Shown here in pieces: positions 52,662 through 61,549 of a stretch of 64,000 nt of DNA (its first letter is position 1; every line of letters starts with the position of its first letter). The stretch covers positions 58,701-122,700 of the forward strand of contig CALMWF010000016.1 of assembly GCA_937873445.1 (NCBI GenBank), given 5' to 3'. Under the pieces are notes generated by a model. The model was not told the DNA's origin. It saw nothing but the letters and a program-made list of their open reading frames with translations, and did no database searches. The position numbers and the translations under genes are program-made. Source of the stretch: an uncultured Alphaproteobacteria bacterium (GTDB lineage: Bacteria; Pseudomonadota; Alphaproteobacteria; Rhizobiales; Aestuariivirgaceae).

Positions 52662-53138
52662 ATGAGCGTTCGGGCAGATGCGGAAAGTTTGCGGGCCTTG
52701 CCCGTGTTCCGCCAGTGTGACCCTGTCCATCTTCAGGTGCTCGCCTTTTCAGCCGAGAAGCATACTTTCCTGCGGGGCGAATATCTGGTGGAAGCCGGTG
52801 CGCCGGCGCGGCTGGCCTATTTCATTCTCTCGGGTTCGGCTGATCTGCGTCTGGCCGAGAAGGATCGGGAGCAGACCATAGGCCAGGCCGAGCCCGGCTC
52901 CTTCATCGGCGAGGTGGCAATGATCGGCGGCACCCGCTACAGCCTGTCGGCGGTGGCGCGCGACGGCGTCACGGCGGCGGCCATCTCGCGCGATCTGTTC
53001 AACAAGGTGGTGCAGGAATATCCCGAGTTCGGCCGTGCCGTTCACGCCGTGCTGGCAGAGCGGCTGGAACAATCGGTGCGCGAGCTTGAGGGGGTGCGCG
53101 GCATCATCAGCCGGGCGCGCAGTTTCTCCAGCCTGTAG
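52662..53138 (+). CDS. cyclic-nucleotide-binding domain protein without a DNA-binding domain
   Basis: A 158-residue protein consisting almost wholly of a CRP-like cNMP-binding beta-roll (residues about 10-125: LAFSAEKHTFLRGEYLVEAGAPARLAYFILSGSADL, then PGSFIGEVAMIGGTRYSLSAVARDG) and a C-terminal helix. No Crp/Fnr helix-turn-helix is present and it ends at RSFSSL, so it is a stand-alone sensor domain, not a transcription factor. GGGGCGGAG is the ribosome-binding site. It may be co-transcribed with the response regulator 79 bp upstream. Confidence 0.85.
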   Translation: MSVRADAESLRALPVFRQCDPVHLQVLAFSAEKHTFLRGEYLVEAGAPARLAYFILSGSADLRLAEKDREQTIGQAEPGSFIGEVAMIGGTRYSLSAVARDGVTAAAISRDLFNKVVQEYPEFGRAVHAVLAERLEQSVRELEGVRGIISRARSFSSL

Positions 53139-53192
53139 GGCCTGAAACAGCAGGCGGTTGAGGGCTCACAGACTTATTCTGCCTTGGCGCCT

Positions 53193-53999
53193 CTAGCGCC
53201 GGAAGGTGGCCAGCACCGGCACATGGTCCGAAGGTTGCGGCCAGCCGCGCGCCTCGGCGACGATTTCAAGCCGGTCAAAACGCTCCGCCAGCCCCGGTGT
53301 GGACCAGACATGGTCCAGTCTACGGCCGCGGTTGGAGGCCCGCCAGTCAGCGGCACGATAGCTCCACCAGGTGTAGAGCTTCTCCGGCTCCGGGCGGTGG
53401 CGGCGCATCACATCCACCCAGGCCCCACGCTTCAGCATGGCCTTGAGGGCTTCGGTTTCCACCGGCGTGTGGCTGACAATCTTCAGAAGATCGCGGTGCG
53501 ACCAGACATCGTGCTCATAGGGTGCGATGTTGAGGTCGCCCACCACCAGCGCCTCATGATGCTGCGGCACGGCGGGGCCGGAAAGAAATTCATCCATTTC
53601 CTGAAGGAAGGAAAGCTTGTGGGCGAATTTCGGATTGATCTCCGGATCCGGCTCGTCACCGCCGGCGGGCACATAGAAATTGTGGATGACGGTGGGGGTC
53701 TTGCCTGCAACCACCACCGAGACATGGCGGCAGTCACCCTTGCCGCAGAAGCCCTTCATCTCGATGCGGTCAAGCGGCAGGCGCGAGACAATGGCCACGC
53801 CGTGATAGCCCTTCTGCCCCGACTCGGCGAGGTGGCGGTAACCCAGCTCGGCCAGCGGCTTCAGCGGAAACTGGCCCTGCGGGCACTTGGTTTCCTGCAG
53901 GCAGAGCACGTCGGGCTGGTGCTGCTCAAGAAGGCGGCGCACCAGATCGATACGCAGGCGGACGGAGTTGATGTTCCAGGTGGCGACGGTGAGGGTCAT
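53193..53999 (-). CDS. xthA: exodeoxyribonuclease III
   Basis: AP endonuclease and 3'-phosphodiesterase of base-excision repair. The 268-residue protein has TVATWNINSVRLR at the N-terminus, LCLQETKCP (metal-binding Glu), GYHGVAIVSR, VVGDLNIAPYEHDVW and the C-terminal SDHVPVLATF. ATG at 53999 is preferred; ATG 54014 adds five residues. The upstream lolA gene ends 38 bp before. Confidence 0.96.
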   Translation of the reverse strand: MTLTVATWNINSVRLRIDLVRRLLEQHQPDVLCLQETKCPQGQFPLKPLAELGYRHLAESGQKGYHGVAIVSRLPLDRIEMKGFCGKGDCRHVSVVVAGKTPTVIHNFYVPAGGDEPDPEINPKFAHKLSFLQEMDEFLSGPAVPQHHEALVVGDLNIAPYEHDVWSHRDLLKIVSHTPVETEALKAMLKRGAWVDVMRRHRPEPEKLYTWWSYRAADWRASNRGRRLDHVWSTPGLAERFDRLEIVAEARGWPQPSDHVPVLATFRR

Positions 54000-54037
54000 G
54001 CCGCCTTGTGACATGGCGGCCCAATACCGGCAAGGGT

Positions 54038-54676
54038 TCAGCGGTTGTTCTTGAACTCGGGCCGCTTCAGGGTGACCTTGAACAGTTTGGGATCGAGCGC
54101 CACACCGGTTTCGAGATTGGCGAGATCAACGGTGGTGCGGCGGCCCTTGCCGTCAATCACCTGCCACTGCTGCAGCATGTTGCGCGCCGGGTCGAAGGCG
54201 AGAATGAGCTTGCTGCCGGTTTCATCCTTGGGGTCGGTCAGGGTGACGATGGTCAGTCCATTCTGATCGGCGACATTGATGATGGCGGTGTCTCGGGCGA
54301 GGTCCAGGGCGGGGGCGGTGACCAGGCGGAGCGGGGTGGCCGACAGCGGAAACTGGTCGCCCGTGTCCTTGAACTTGTTCTTGATGGTGAGCCATTTGCC
54401 GTCCGACACCATGAGCAGGGCCGAGGGCGGGGCATATTCAAAGCGGATCTTGCCGGGCTTGGCGATCATCATCACGCCGCGCGCGGTCTGGCCCTTGGAG
54501 CCGGTCTGGATGAAATCGCCGCGCAGCGTCTGGAAGGAATTGAAATAGTCATTGATCCGGCCCACGGCCTGGGCCTGTTCGGCCGAGAGCTTGATGCCGG
54601 ACTGCCGGGCTTCAGCCGGCGCCTGTGCCAGCAGCAGGGGCACAAGAAGGGCAAACAGAATACGGGCAAGGCGCAT
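54038..54676 (-). CDS. lolA: outer-membrane lipoprotein carrier LolA
   Basis: Periplasmic carrier of lipoproteins to the outer membrane. The 212-residue protein has a signal peptide (residues about 1-24, LARILFALLVPLLLAQAPAEA), then the LolA beta-fold with INDYFNSFQTLRGDFIQTGSKGQTARGVMMIAKPGKIRFEYAPPS. The ATG at 54676 is preferred over 54685 because GAGGA is 9 bases upstream of it and abuts the other. It follows ftsK after 104 bp, the usual ftsK-lolA-xthA order. Confidence 0.92.
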   Translation of the reverse strand: MRLARILFALLVPLLLAQAPAEARQSGIKLSAEQAQAVGRINDYFNSFQTLRGDFIQTGSKGQTARGVMMIAKPGKIRFEYAPPSALLMVSDGKWLTIKNKFKDTGDQFPLSATPLRLVTAPALDLARDTAIINVADQNGLTIVTLTDPKDETGSKLILAFDPARNMLQQWQVIDGKGRRTTVDLANLETGVALDPKLFKVTLKRPEFKNNR

Positions 54677-54780
54677 CGGGTTCATTCCTCAGGTAGCGAG
54701 CGGGGAAACAACGCGACAAACCGGTCTTTTTTGCGGCGACCCCTCTTGGCCGCCCGGTGAATGCAAGTCAACCGTCCCGC

Positions 54781-57306
54781 CTAGTCGGCGCTGTCACCGG
54801 GCACCAGGATCTCGCGCTTGCCGGTGGCATTGGCGGGCGAGATGAGGCCCTCCTTTTCCATGCGTTCGATCAGGCTCGCGGCCTTGTTGTAGCCCACCTG
54901 CAGGCGGCGCTGGACATAGGAGGTAGAGACCTTCTTGTCGCGCAGCACCACGGCCACCGCCTGATCATAGAGATCATCGCCGGAGCCGCCCTCGCCCAGC
55001 ATGGCGCCGGGGTCGCCATAGCCTTCCTCGGGATCTTCGGTGACGGCCTCGATGTAATTGGGCGTGCCCTGGGCCTTGAGGTGCTTGACGATCTTTTCCA
55101 CCTCGGCGTCGGACACGAAGGGGCCATGCAGGCGCGAAATCCGCCCGCCGCCCGCCATGTAGAGCATATCGCCCTGGCCGAGTAGCTGTTCGGCCCCCTG
55201 CTCACCCAGAATGGTGCGGCTGTCGATCTTGGAGGTGACCTGGAAGGAAATGCGGGTCGGGAAGTTGGCCTTGATGGTGCCGGTGATGACATCAACCGAC
55301 GGGCGCTGGGTGGCCATCACCACATGGATGCCGGCAGCACGGGCCATCTGGGCCAGACGCTGAACGGCACCTTCAATGTCCTTGCCCGCCACCATCATCA
55401 GATCGGCCATCTCGTCGATGATGACGACGATGTAGGGCATGGGGGTCTGGTCCATCTCCTCCTGTTCGAAAATGGCCTCGCCGGTCTTGGGGTCAAAGCC
55501 GGTCTGCACGGTGCGGCTCATCTTCTGGCCCTTGGCGGAAACTTCCTTGAGCCGGGTGTTGTAGCCGTCGATGTTGCGCACCCCGACCTTGGACATCTTG
55601 CGGTAGCGGTCTTCCATTTCGCGCACCGCCCATTTCAGCGCCACCACCGCCTTGCGCGGATCGGTGACCACGGGGGCGAGAAGGTGCGGAATGCCTTCAT
55701 AGACGGAAAGCTCCAGCATCTTGGGATCGATCATGATGAGCTTGCAGCGCTCCGGCCCCAGGCGATAGAGCAGCGACAGCACCATGGTGTTGATGCCCAC
55801 CGACTTGCCGGAGCCGGTGGTGCCGGCAATGAGCAGATGGGGCATGCGGGCGAGATCGGCGAAGACCGGATCACCGCCAATGGTTTTGCCCAGGGCCACC
55901 GACAGGGTCTGGCTGGTTTTCTCAAAGGCCTCCGAGGCCAGAAGTTCGCGCAGATAGACGGTCTCGCGCTTGGCATTGGGCAGTTCGATGCCGATGACAT
56001 TGCGGCCCTGAACCACGGCCACACGGGCCGAAACGGCACTCATGGAACGGGCAATGTCGTCGGCGAGCGAAATGATGCGCGATGACTTGATGCCGGGTGC
56101 CGGCTCCAGTTCATAGAGGGTGACCACCGGACCGGGATGGACATTGATGATTTCGCCGCGGATGCCGAAATCCTCCAGCACGCCTTCGAGCATGCGGGCA
56201 TTCTGCTCGAGAACCTCATCGGACAGATCGTGGGCACGGGCCGAACGCTTGGGCTCGGCGAGGAAGGTGAGGGAGGGAAGTTCAAACTCCCTGGGCTTCA
56301 CGAAGGTGAAGCCGGGCTGGAGGTCCTTGGCGAGCTTGCGCCCCGGCTTGATGTCGCGTTTGGAACGGGTGACGCGGATTGGCGCGTCATCCTCGTCGGT
56401 GTCCTCACCGGCCACAACAATGGCATCCTCATCGGCATCCACCGCATCGGCAAGCGCCTCGTCCTCCTCACCCTCCTCGTCTTCTTCGGGTGGCGGGGGC
56501 GGTGCCTTGCGGGCGCGGGTGAGCTGCGGTTCCAGCCGCTCACTCTTGCCCGTGCGGCTGGGGGCGAGGCGGGAAATGATGTCATCACCACCCTTGCGGC
56601 GGGGATTGTCCAGAACCGGCTCAATGCGGCGCTGGGTCAGGCCGCGCCACAGACCCAGGGCTGCACCCGACGTGGCGGCAAGGCCGCTGCGGCCAAGCCG
56701 GCCCAGACCGGCCGTGTGGCCCCAGGCCTCGCGGCCCGACAGGCCGGTGGCCAGGGCGGCAAGCCACAGCCCGCCACCCAGCAGCAGCGGTGCGGCCAGA
56801 AGGCCAGCCGGAAACCCCGGCAAGGCAAAGCCTGCCAGACCCGAAAGCGCCCCGGCCAGTATGTCTCCGGTATTACCGCCAAGGCCGGTGGCGAGCGGCC
56901 ATGAGGATGGTGCGGGCAGGAAGGAGAGGAAGGCCGACAGCAGAATGACCGCGGCCAGCCACAGGGCAAGGATGCGGAACGGGCGGCTTGGGCTTTGATG
57001 GGCGAAGAAGCTTGCCACCCAGGCCATGGGTATGGCCAGGAAGGCGATGACGCCAAGGCCGAGAAGTTGCATCAGTTCATCGGCCAGAACCGCGCCGGGA
57101 TAGGCCAGCCAGTTGCGAGCCGTGGCCTCGGTGGCGTGATTGAAGGACGGGTCGGTGATGTGCCAGGAGGCCAGCGCCAGACCAGTCAGCACCACGGCGG
57201 CAAACAGCATCAGGCCCGACAGTTCAAAGGCGCGGCGGCGCAGAAACTGGCGCAAGGCGGCCGGGACGGCGCCGTCATCGGTGTCGAGGGAATGTTCATA
57301 GGCCAT
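54781..57306 (-). CDS. ftsK: DNA translocase FtsK
   Basis: Septal DNA pump coordinating chromosome segregation with division. The 841-residue protein has four to five N-terminal membrane segments (about 25-180), an acidic linker (about 275-310), and the motor domain with Walker [17 protein letters not shown], Walker [16 protein letters not shown], and [26 protein letters not shown]. The C-terminal gamma winged helix is [31 protein letters not shown], which reads KOPS sequences. ATG 57306 has GGAG about 10 bases upstream. A CtrA box lies upstream. Confidence 0.97.
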   Translation of the reverse strand: MAYEHSLDTDDGAVPAALRQFLRRRAFELSGLMLFAAVVLTGLALASWHITDPSFNHATEATARNWLAYPGAVLADELMQLLGLGVIAFLAIPMAWVASFFAHQSPSRPFRILALWLAAVILLSAFLSFLPAPSSWPLATGLGGNTGDILAGALSGLAGFALPGFPAGLLAAPLLLGGGLWLAALATGLSGREAWGHTAGLGRLGRSGLAATSGAALGLWRGLTQRRIEPVLDNPRRKGGDDIISRLAPSRTGKSERLEPQLTRARKAPPPPPEEDEEGEEDEALADAVDADEDAIVVAGEDTDEDDAPIRVTRSKRDIKPGRKLAKDLQPGFTFVKPREFELPSLTFLAEPKRSARAHDLSDEVLEQNARMLEGVLEDFGIRGEIINVHPGPVVTLYELEPAPGIKSSRIISLADDIARSMSAVSARVAVVQGRNVIGIELPNAKRETVYLRELLASEAFEKTSQTLSVALGKTIGGDPVFADLARMPHLLIAGTTGSGKSVGINTMVLSLLYRLGPERCKLIMIDPKMLELSVYEGIPHLLAPVVTDPRKAVVALKWAVREMEDRYRKMSKVGVRNIDGYNTRLKEVSAKGQKMSRTVQTGFDPKTGEAIFEQEEMDQTPMPYIVVIIDEMADLMMVAGKDIEGAVQRLAQMARAAGIHVVMATQRPSVDVITGTIKANFPTRISFQVTSKIDSRTILGEQGAEQLLGQGDMLYMAGGGRISRLHGPFVSDAEVEKIVKHLKAQGTPNYIEAVTEDPEEGYGDPGAMLGEGGSGDDLYDQAVAVVLRDKKVSTSYVQRRLQVGYNKAASLIERMEKEGLISPANATGKREILVPGDSAD

Positions 57307-57358
57307 GATCACCACGCTCCTGCGGCCCCGCCGAGGGGGTTTCGGCGCGGCATAACGA

Positions 57359-57402
57359 ATGGTTAACAGCAGTGTGGCGGCTTGCGGTTAAGGGGGGGTT
57401 AA
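57359..57402 (-). promoter_or_regulatory. CtrA box and half-site upstream of ftsK
   Basis: TTAA (57388-57391), seven bases, TTAA (57399-57402) is an exact CtrA consensus, and the 8-base half-site TTAACCAT occurs on the minus strand at 57359-57366. Both lie 53-96 bp upstream of the ftsK start. This suggests cell-cycle control of ftsK by CtrA. The rest of 57307-57424 shows nothing else. Confidence 0.65.
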
Positions 57403-57424
57403 ACGGGGCCCCGTTGCGCTGGCT

Positions 57425-58930
57425 TTATCCGTTATAGGCGCGCTCGCCATGCGAGGCGACGTCGAGGCCCTCGCGCTCATCGGATTCGGCCAGGCGCAGG
57501 CCCACTGTCATCTGGCATATCCTGAGGGCGGCATAGCTCACCAGCGCCGACAGGAGAGCGGCCAGAAGCACGCCCCCGGCCTGAGTGACGATCTGGCTGG
57601 TGATGGCATAGGGCGCAGGCGCAGTGCTGGCGTCGGTGGCGAGATAGGAGGTAACGCCCACGCCGCCCAGAAGGGGCGCGGCGAAGAGGCCGGTCAGAAT
57701 GGTGCCGATGATGCCGCTCACGCCGTGGACGCCGAACACATCCAGCGAATCATCGTAGCGGAAGCGTGCCTTGAGCGAGACCACAGCCCACAGGCTGGCT
57801 GCCCCCGCCGCGGCGCCGATGGCGATGGCCCCCATGGGGCCGACATATCCGCAGGCCGGCGTGATGGCGACAAGCCCCGCCACCAGGCCGGAGGCCGCGC
57901 CCAGGAAGCTCGGGTGCTGGTGGGTTTTCCATTCCACCAGAGACCAGGCGAGGGTTCCGGCAGCGGCGGCAAGCAGGGTGTTGAACAGGGTCATGGCGGC
58001 CAGGCCGTTGGCCTCCAGTGCCGAGCCGGCATTGAAGCCAAGCCAGCCCACCAGCAGAAGACCGGTGCCGGTGAGGGCAAGAGAGAGATTGTGAGGTGCC
58101 ATGGGTTCCCGGCCATAGCCGACGCGGGGCCCTACCATGAGGGCGCAGACCAGACCGGCCACCCCGGAGTTGACCTCGACCACCGTGCCGCCGGCAAAAT
58201 CCAGAAGACCATGACGAAACAGAAAACCGTCGTGCGCCGAAACCGCCTGGCCATACTCCGCCAGCACAGCCGCCCGTGCTACCGCATCCGGAGCAGCGGC
58301 AAGCCGGGCGAGGAAATCGCGGGCCGCGCTGTCGCCCACGGCGGCGCGGATGGCGTCGATGTTGTCGGGTGAGAGCGTATAGGCGTCAGGCCCGGCCCAG
58401 AACCACGCCATATGGGCCATGGGCAGATAGGCGAAGGTGAACCAGATGGCCAGGAAGATAAGCACGGCGGAAAACTTCATGCGCTCGGCAAAGGCGCCGA
58501 TGATGATGGCGGGCGTGATGGCGGCAAAGGTGAGTTGAAAGGCCACCACGGCATATTCGGGGATGTAGCTTTCCTTGCTGAAGGTGGCCGCAAGGCTGGC
58601 GGGGCCGACACCGGCGAGAAAGAGTTTCGACAGGCCGCCGGTCACGCTGCCCGGTGTGAAGGCCAGGGAATAGCCGTAGATCACCCAAAGCAGGGTGATC
58701 AGGCAGAAGGCCACCATGACCTGCATGAAGACCGACAGCACATTCTTGGAGCGCACCAGCCCGCCATAGAACAGGGCAAGCCCCGGTACGGTCATCAGGA
58801 CAATGAGGATGGTGGCGATGAGCATCCAGGCGGTGTTGCCGCTATCCACCCGGGGCGCCGCAACAGCCGTGGAGGTGAGCCCCAGCAACGCAGCGAGCGC
58901 CGCCGCCACAACAAGTCCTGTCCGCTGCAT
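57425..58930 (-). CDS. amtB: ammonium transporter, Glu variant (second paralog)
   Basis: A 501-residue Amt-family channel with a signal peptide (about 1-25) and 11 predicted helices. AmtB hallmarks are present: LFYGGLVRSKNVLSV, FAAITPAIIIGAFAERMKF, GVHGVSGIIGT. The first pore histidine of the twin-His motif is replaced by Glu252 (GGTVVEVNSG), as in fungal Mep1/3-type transporters, while the second His is kept (FGVHGV). About 54 extra residues lie between MAHM and LDFAGG (176-241). A near-consensus sigma-54 site precedes the gene, so it can be expressed apart from glnK-amtB2. Confidence 0.95.
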   Translation of the reverse strand: MQRTGLVVAAALAALLGLTSTAVAAPRVDSGNTAWMLIATILIVLMTVPGLALFYGGLVRSKNVLSVFMQVMVAFCLITLLWVIYGYSLAFTPGSVTGGLSKLFLAGVGPASLAATFSKESYIPEYAVVAFQLTFAAITPAIIIGAFAERMKFSAVLIFLAIWFTFAYLPMAHMAWFWAGPDAYTLSPDNIDAIRAAVGDSAARDFLARLAAAPDAVARAAVLAEYGQAVSAHDGFLFRHGLLDFAGGTVVEVNSGVAGLVCALMVGPRVGYGREPMAPHNLSLALTGTGLLLVGWLGFNAGSALEANGLAAMTLFNTLLAAAAGTLAWSLVEWKTHQHPSFLGAASGLVAGLVAITPACGYVGPMGAIAIGAAAGAASLWAVVSLKARFRYDDSLDVFGVHGVSGIIGTILTGLFAAPLLGGVGVTSYLATDASTAPAPYAITSQIVTQAGGVLLAALLSALVSYAALRICQMTVGLRLAESDEREGLDVASHGERAYNG

Positions 58931-58977
58931 TTTCTGTCCCCTGGGCCCCGTCTGGCGGCCATTGGGGCCTCACGCAA

Positions 58978-58992
58978 ACAAGAATCGTGCCA
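58978..58992 (-). promoter_or_regulatory. sigma-54 promoter of the second amtB gene
   Basis: On the minus strand TGGCAC (58992-58987), five bases, TTGT (58981-58978): the -24/-12 layout of RpoN promoters, with T in place of C at the end of the -12 box. The same form occurs before glnK. It is about 50 bp upstream of the ATG. Confidence 0.65.
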
Positions 58993-59114
58993 GCGTAACG
59001 GTTCTGGCAACGCGTTGAATTGGCTTATAAAATGGAGACAGAGCGGGGCGGCTGAAGAAAACTGCCGCGATACCAGGCAGAATGCCGGGCAGGATGATTA
59101 AAATTGCGGCGGAA

Positions 59115-59144
59115 GGCGCCGCCCCCCCTAGGGGAAGCGGCGCC
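59115..59144 (-). terminator. hairpin after the first amtB gene
   Basis: GGCGCCGC (59115-59122) and GCGGCGCC (59137-59144) with an inner CCCC-TA-GGGG stem form a very stable hairpin 13 bp beyond the amtB stop. The minus-strand continuation has a short T-rich part (ATTTTAA) about 10 bases later, so it probably ends the glnK-amtB transcript. Confidence 0.55.
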
Positions 59145-59156
59145 CGCCAATCACGG

Positions 59157-60668
59157 TCAGTTGTAGGCGCGTTCGCCGTGGTCGGTGATGTCGAGACCCT
59201 GGCGCTCGTCCTGCTCAGAGGGCCTGAGACCCACGGTCACCTTGGCCACCATGAGGGCGATGAAGCTCACCACCCCGGAGAGGACAATGGCGGTGAGAAC
59301 CGCAACCAGCTGTGCAGTCATCTGAGTGGAGAAGACATAGTCAGCCACCTTGGTTGAAGTATCGGTGGCGAGATAGTCGGTGACGCCCACGCCGCCAAGG
59401 GCCGGGTTGACGAAGACGCCGGTGAGCAAGGCACCGACGATGCCACCCACACCATGGACACCGAAGGCGTCGAGGGCATCATCATAGCCGAGCTTGGCCT
59501 TGAGCCACACCACCGCCCAGAGGCAGATGAAGCCTGCCGCCAGACCGATGATGAGGCCGCCCGAGGGGCCAACCCAGCCGCAGGCCGGGGTGATGGCGAC
59601 AAGGCCCGCAACGGCACCCGACACCGCGCCGAGCAGCGAGGGATGGCCGCGGAACATCCACTCACCCACCGTCCAGGCAATGGCGGCGGCGGCAGTGGCG
59701 ACGATGGTGTTGAAGAAGGCAAGACCGGCAAGGCCGTTGGCCTCAAGGTTGGACCCGGCATTGAAGCCGAACCAGCCGACCCAGAGCAGCGAGGCGCCCA
59801 CCATGGTGAGGACGAGATTGTGGGGGGCCATGGGTTCGCGGCCGAAGCCGACGCGCTTGCCCACCACAAGGGCTGCCACCAGACCGGCAATACCGGCATT
59901 GATGTGGACGACCGCGCCGCCGGCAAAGTCGAGGGCACCCCAGTTGAACAGCCAGCCGTTGGACGCGTTGACGGCGCTGGCATAGTCGGCAAGAACGGTC
60001 GCCTTGGCAGTATCATCCGCCGCTGCGGCAAGCCGGGCGAGGAAGTCCTGGGCGGCGGCATCACCCACGGCCGCCTTCACGGCCTCAAGGTTTTCAGCCG
60101 ACAGCGTGTAGGCGTCGGGGCCTGCCCACCACCAGACCATGTGGGCCATAGGCAGGTAGGAGAAGGTGAACCAGATCACGAGGAAGATCACCACGGCGGA
60201 AAACTTCATGCGTTCGGCAAAGGCGCCGACGATGAGGGCAGGCGTGATGGCAGCGAAGGTGAGCTGGAAGATGATGTAGGCAAATTCCGGCAGGTAGGTT
60301 TCCTTCGAGAAGGTGGCGGCCATGGTGGCGGGGTCAACGCCTGCCAGCATGGCTTTGCTCAGGCCGCCGAAGAAGGGCGAACCGTTGGTGAAGGCCACCG
60401 AGTAGCCATAGACGAACCACAGCACGGCAATCATGGCGAAGCAGAAGAACACCTGCATCAGCACCGACAGCACGTTCTTGGAGCGCACCAGGCCGCCATA
60501 GAACAGGGCAAGCCCGGGAATGGTCATGAGAATGACGAGGAGGGTGGACACCAGCATCCAGGCAGTATCACCCTTGTTGATGCTGGCGGCGGCAAAGGCT
60601 TCAGAAGGGGCGAGCAGGGCGAGGGCGAGCACGGCTGCCGCACCTGCGCGTGTGAGATATGATCGCAT
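59157..60668 (-). CDS. amtB: ammonium transporter, canonical His variant (first paralog)
   Basis: A 503-residue Amt channel with a signal peptide (about 1-27), 11 predicted helices and the canonical twin-His pore: His255 in GGAVVHINAG and the later FGVHGVGGIVGALLTG. It carries the same insertion between MAHM and LDFAGG (about residues 180-245) as its neighbour, so the two arose by duplication. glnK ends 20 bp upstream, so the pair is co-transcribed. GlnK blocks the channel under nitrogen excess in characterised systems. Confidence 0.97.
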   Translation of the reverse strand: MRSYLTRAGAAAVLALALLAPSEAFAAASINKGDTAWMLVSTLLVILMTIPGLALFYGGLVRSKNVLSVLMQVFFCFAMIAVLWFVYGYSVAFTNGSPFFGGLSKAMLAGVDPATMAATFSKETYLPEFAYIIFQLTFAAITPALIVGAFAERMKFSAVVIFLVIWFTFSYLPMAHMVWWWAGPDAYTLSAENLEAVKAAVGDAAAQDFLARLAAAADDTAKATVLADYASAVNASNGWLFNWGALDFAGGAVVHINAGIAGLVAALVVGKRVGFGREPMAPHNLVLTMVGASLLWVGWFGFNAGSNLEANGLAGLAFFNTIVATAAAAIAWTVGEWMFRGHPSLLGAVSGAVAGLVAITPACGWVGPSGGLIIGLAAGFICLWAVVWLKAKLGYDDALDAFGVHGVGGIVGALLTGVFVNPALGGVGVTDYLATDTSTKVADYVFSTQMTAQLVAVLTAIVLSGVVSFIALMVAKVTVGLRPSEQDERQGLDITDHGERAYN

Positions 60669-60688
60669 GGTTTTTTCCTGTCTTGAGA

Positions 60689-61027
60689 TTAGAGGGCGGC
60701 AGGGCCGGTTTCGCCGGTGCGGACGCGCACCGCGAATTCGAGGGGGATGACAAATATCTTGCCGTCGCCGATCTGGCCGGTGTTGGCGGCCGTTTGAATG
60801 GCCTCCACGGTCCGTTCGGTGAGGGTGTCCTCCACGGCCAGTTCCAGCTTGAGCTTGGGCACGAAGCTCACGGCATATTCGGCACCGCGATAGAACTCGG
60901 TATGACCGCGCTGGCGGCCATGCCCCCTGACCTCGGTAACGGTAATGCCCTGAATGCCGATGGCACCCAGTGCTTCGCGCACCTCCTCCAGCTTGTGCGG
61001 TTTGATGATGGCAATGATGTATTTCAT
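60689..61027 (-). CDS. glnK: nitrogen regulatory PII protein GlnK
   Basis: A 112-residue PII signal protein. It begins MKYIIAIIKPHKLEEVREAL and has the T-loop with the uridylylation Tyr in GHTEFYRGAEYAVSFVPK and the C-terminal GQIGDGKIFVIPLEFAVRVRTGE. PII senses 2-oxoglutarate and ATP/ADP and gates AmtB. ATG at 61027 is taken; the frame upstream to 61072 runs into the sigma-54 site. It precedes the first amtB gene by 20 bp. Confidence 0.97.
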   Translation of the reverse strand: MKYIIAIIKPHKLEEVREALGAIGIQGITVTEVRGHGRQRGHTEFYRGAEYAVSFVPKLKLELAVEDTLTERTVEAIQTAANTGQIGDGKIFVIPLEFAVRVRTGETGPAAL

Positions 61028-61056
61028 GGTTGCACTCCTGTCCGCAGGAAGTGCTA

Positions 61057-61071
61057 ACAAGAACTGTGCCA
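61057..61071 (-). promoter_or_regulatory. sigma-54 promoter of glnK-amtB
   Basis: On the minus strand TGGCAC (61071-61066), five bases, TTGT (61060-61057), a one-mismatch RpoN -24/-12 element, about 30 bp upstream of the glnK ATG. This is expected for an NtrC-controlled glnK operon. Confidence 0.7.
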
Positions 61072-61097
61072 ATCCGGCGGAGACAGATAAGCTGTTG

Positions 61098-61115
61098 AAT
61101 TTACAATAGTAAATT
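61098..61115. promoter_or_regulatory. AT-rich inverted repeat upstream of the glnK promoter
   Basis: AATTTAC (61098-61104) and GTAAATT (61109-61115) form a perfect 7-bp inverted repeat with a four-base centre, about 35 bp upstream of the sigma-54 -24 box. It could be an operator or a bend site. It does not resemble the NtrC consensus. Confidence 0.4.
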
Positions 61116-61192
61116 AATAAGCGCCGGGACTGGGCGAGGCCGGCCTGCCTAATAATTGTGCTTTTGTGTTGGCGTGGCTATATTTTAGGCGC

Positions 61193-61549
61193 TCAGCCCC
61201 GGCTCTGGCCTGCCTGCGCCAGCCGCCGCTCATAGTCGGCCATCAGGCTGTCGCGGTTGCGACCGAGATGGGCAAGGTAGGGCCAGGTATAAAGACCGGT
61301 GTCATGGCCGTCGCTGAAAATGAGTTTCACGGCATAGCTGCCGACGGCCTCAATTCCCACAATGGTCACGGCGGCCTTGCCCGTCACCAGAACCTCCTGG
61401 CCCGGTCCATGGCCCTGCACCTCGGCCGAGGGGCTTTCAACACGCAGCAGTTCGGCCGGAATGTCGTAGGCGTCGCCCTCATGAAAGCGCACCACCAGCA
61501 GGCGGCCCTTGTCGCGAACGCGCAGTTCCTCGGCATAGAGTTCGGTCAT
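61193..61549 (-). CDS. DUF971 (GBBH-like N-terminal) domain protein
   Basis: A 118-residue protein of the DUF971 family, related to the N-terminal zinc-binding domain of gamma-butyrobetaine hydroxylase. It shows YDIPAELLRVESPSAEVQGHG and the conserved FSDGHDTGLYTWPYLAHLGRN. Stand-alone members are linked by genomic context in other bacteria to iron-sulfur and Mrp/ApbC functions; no such gene is here. Its ATG overlaps the Trm112-like gene stop (TGATG). Confidence 0.88.
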   Translation of the reverse strand: MTELYAEELRVRDKGRLLVVRFHEGDAYDIPAELLRVESPSAEVQGHGPGQEVLVTGKAAVTIVGIEAVGSYAVKLIFSDGHDTGLYTWPYLAHLGRNRDSLMADYERRLAQAGQSRG

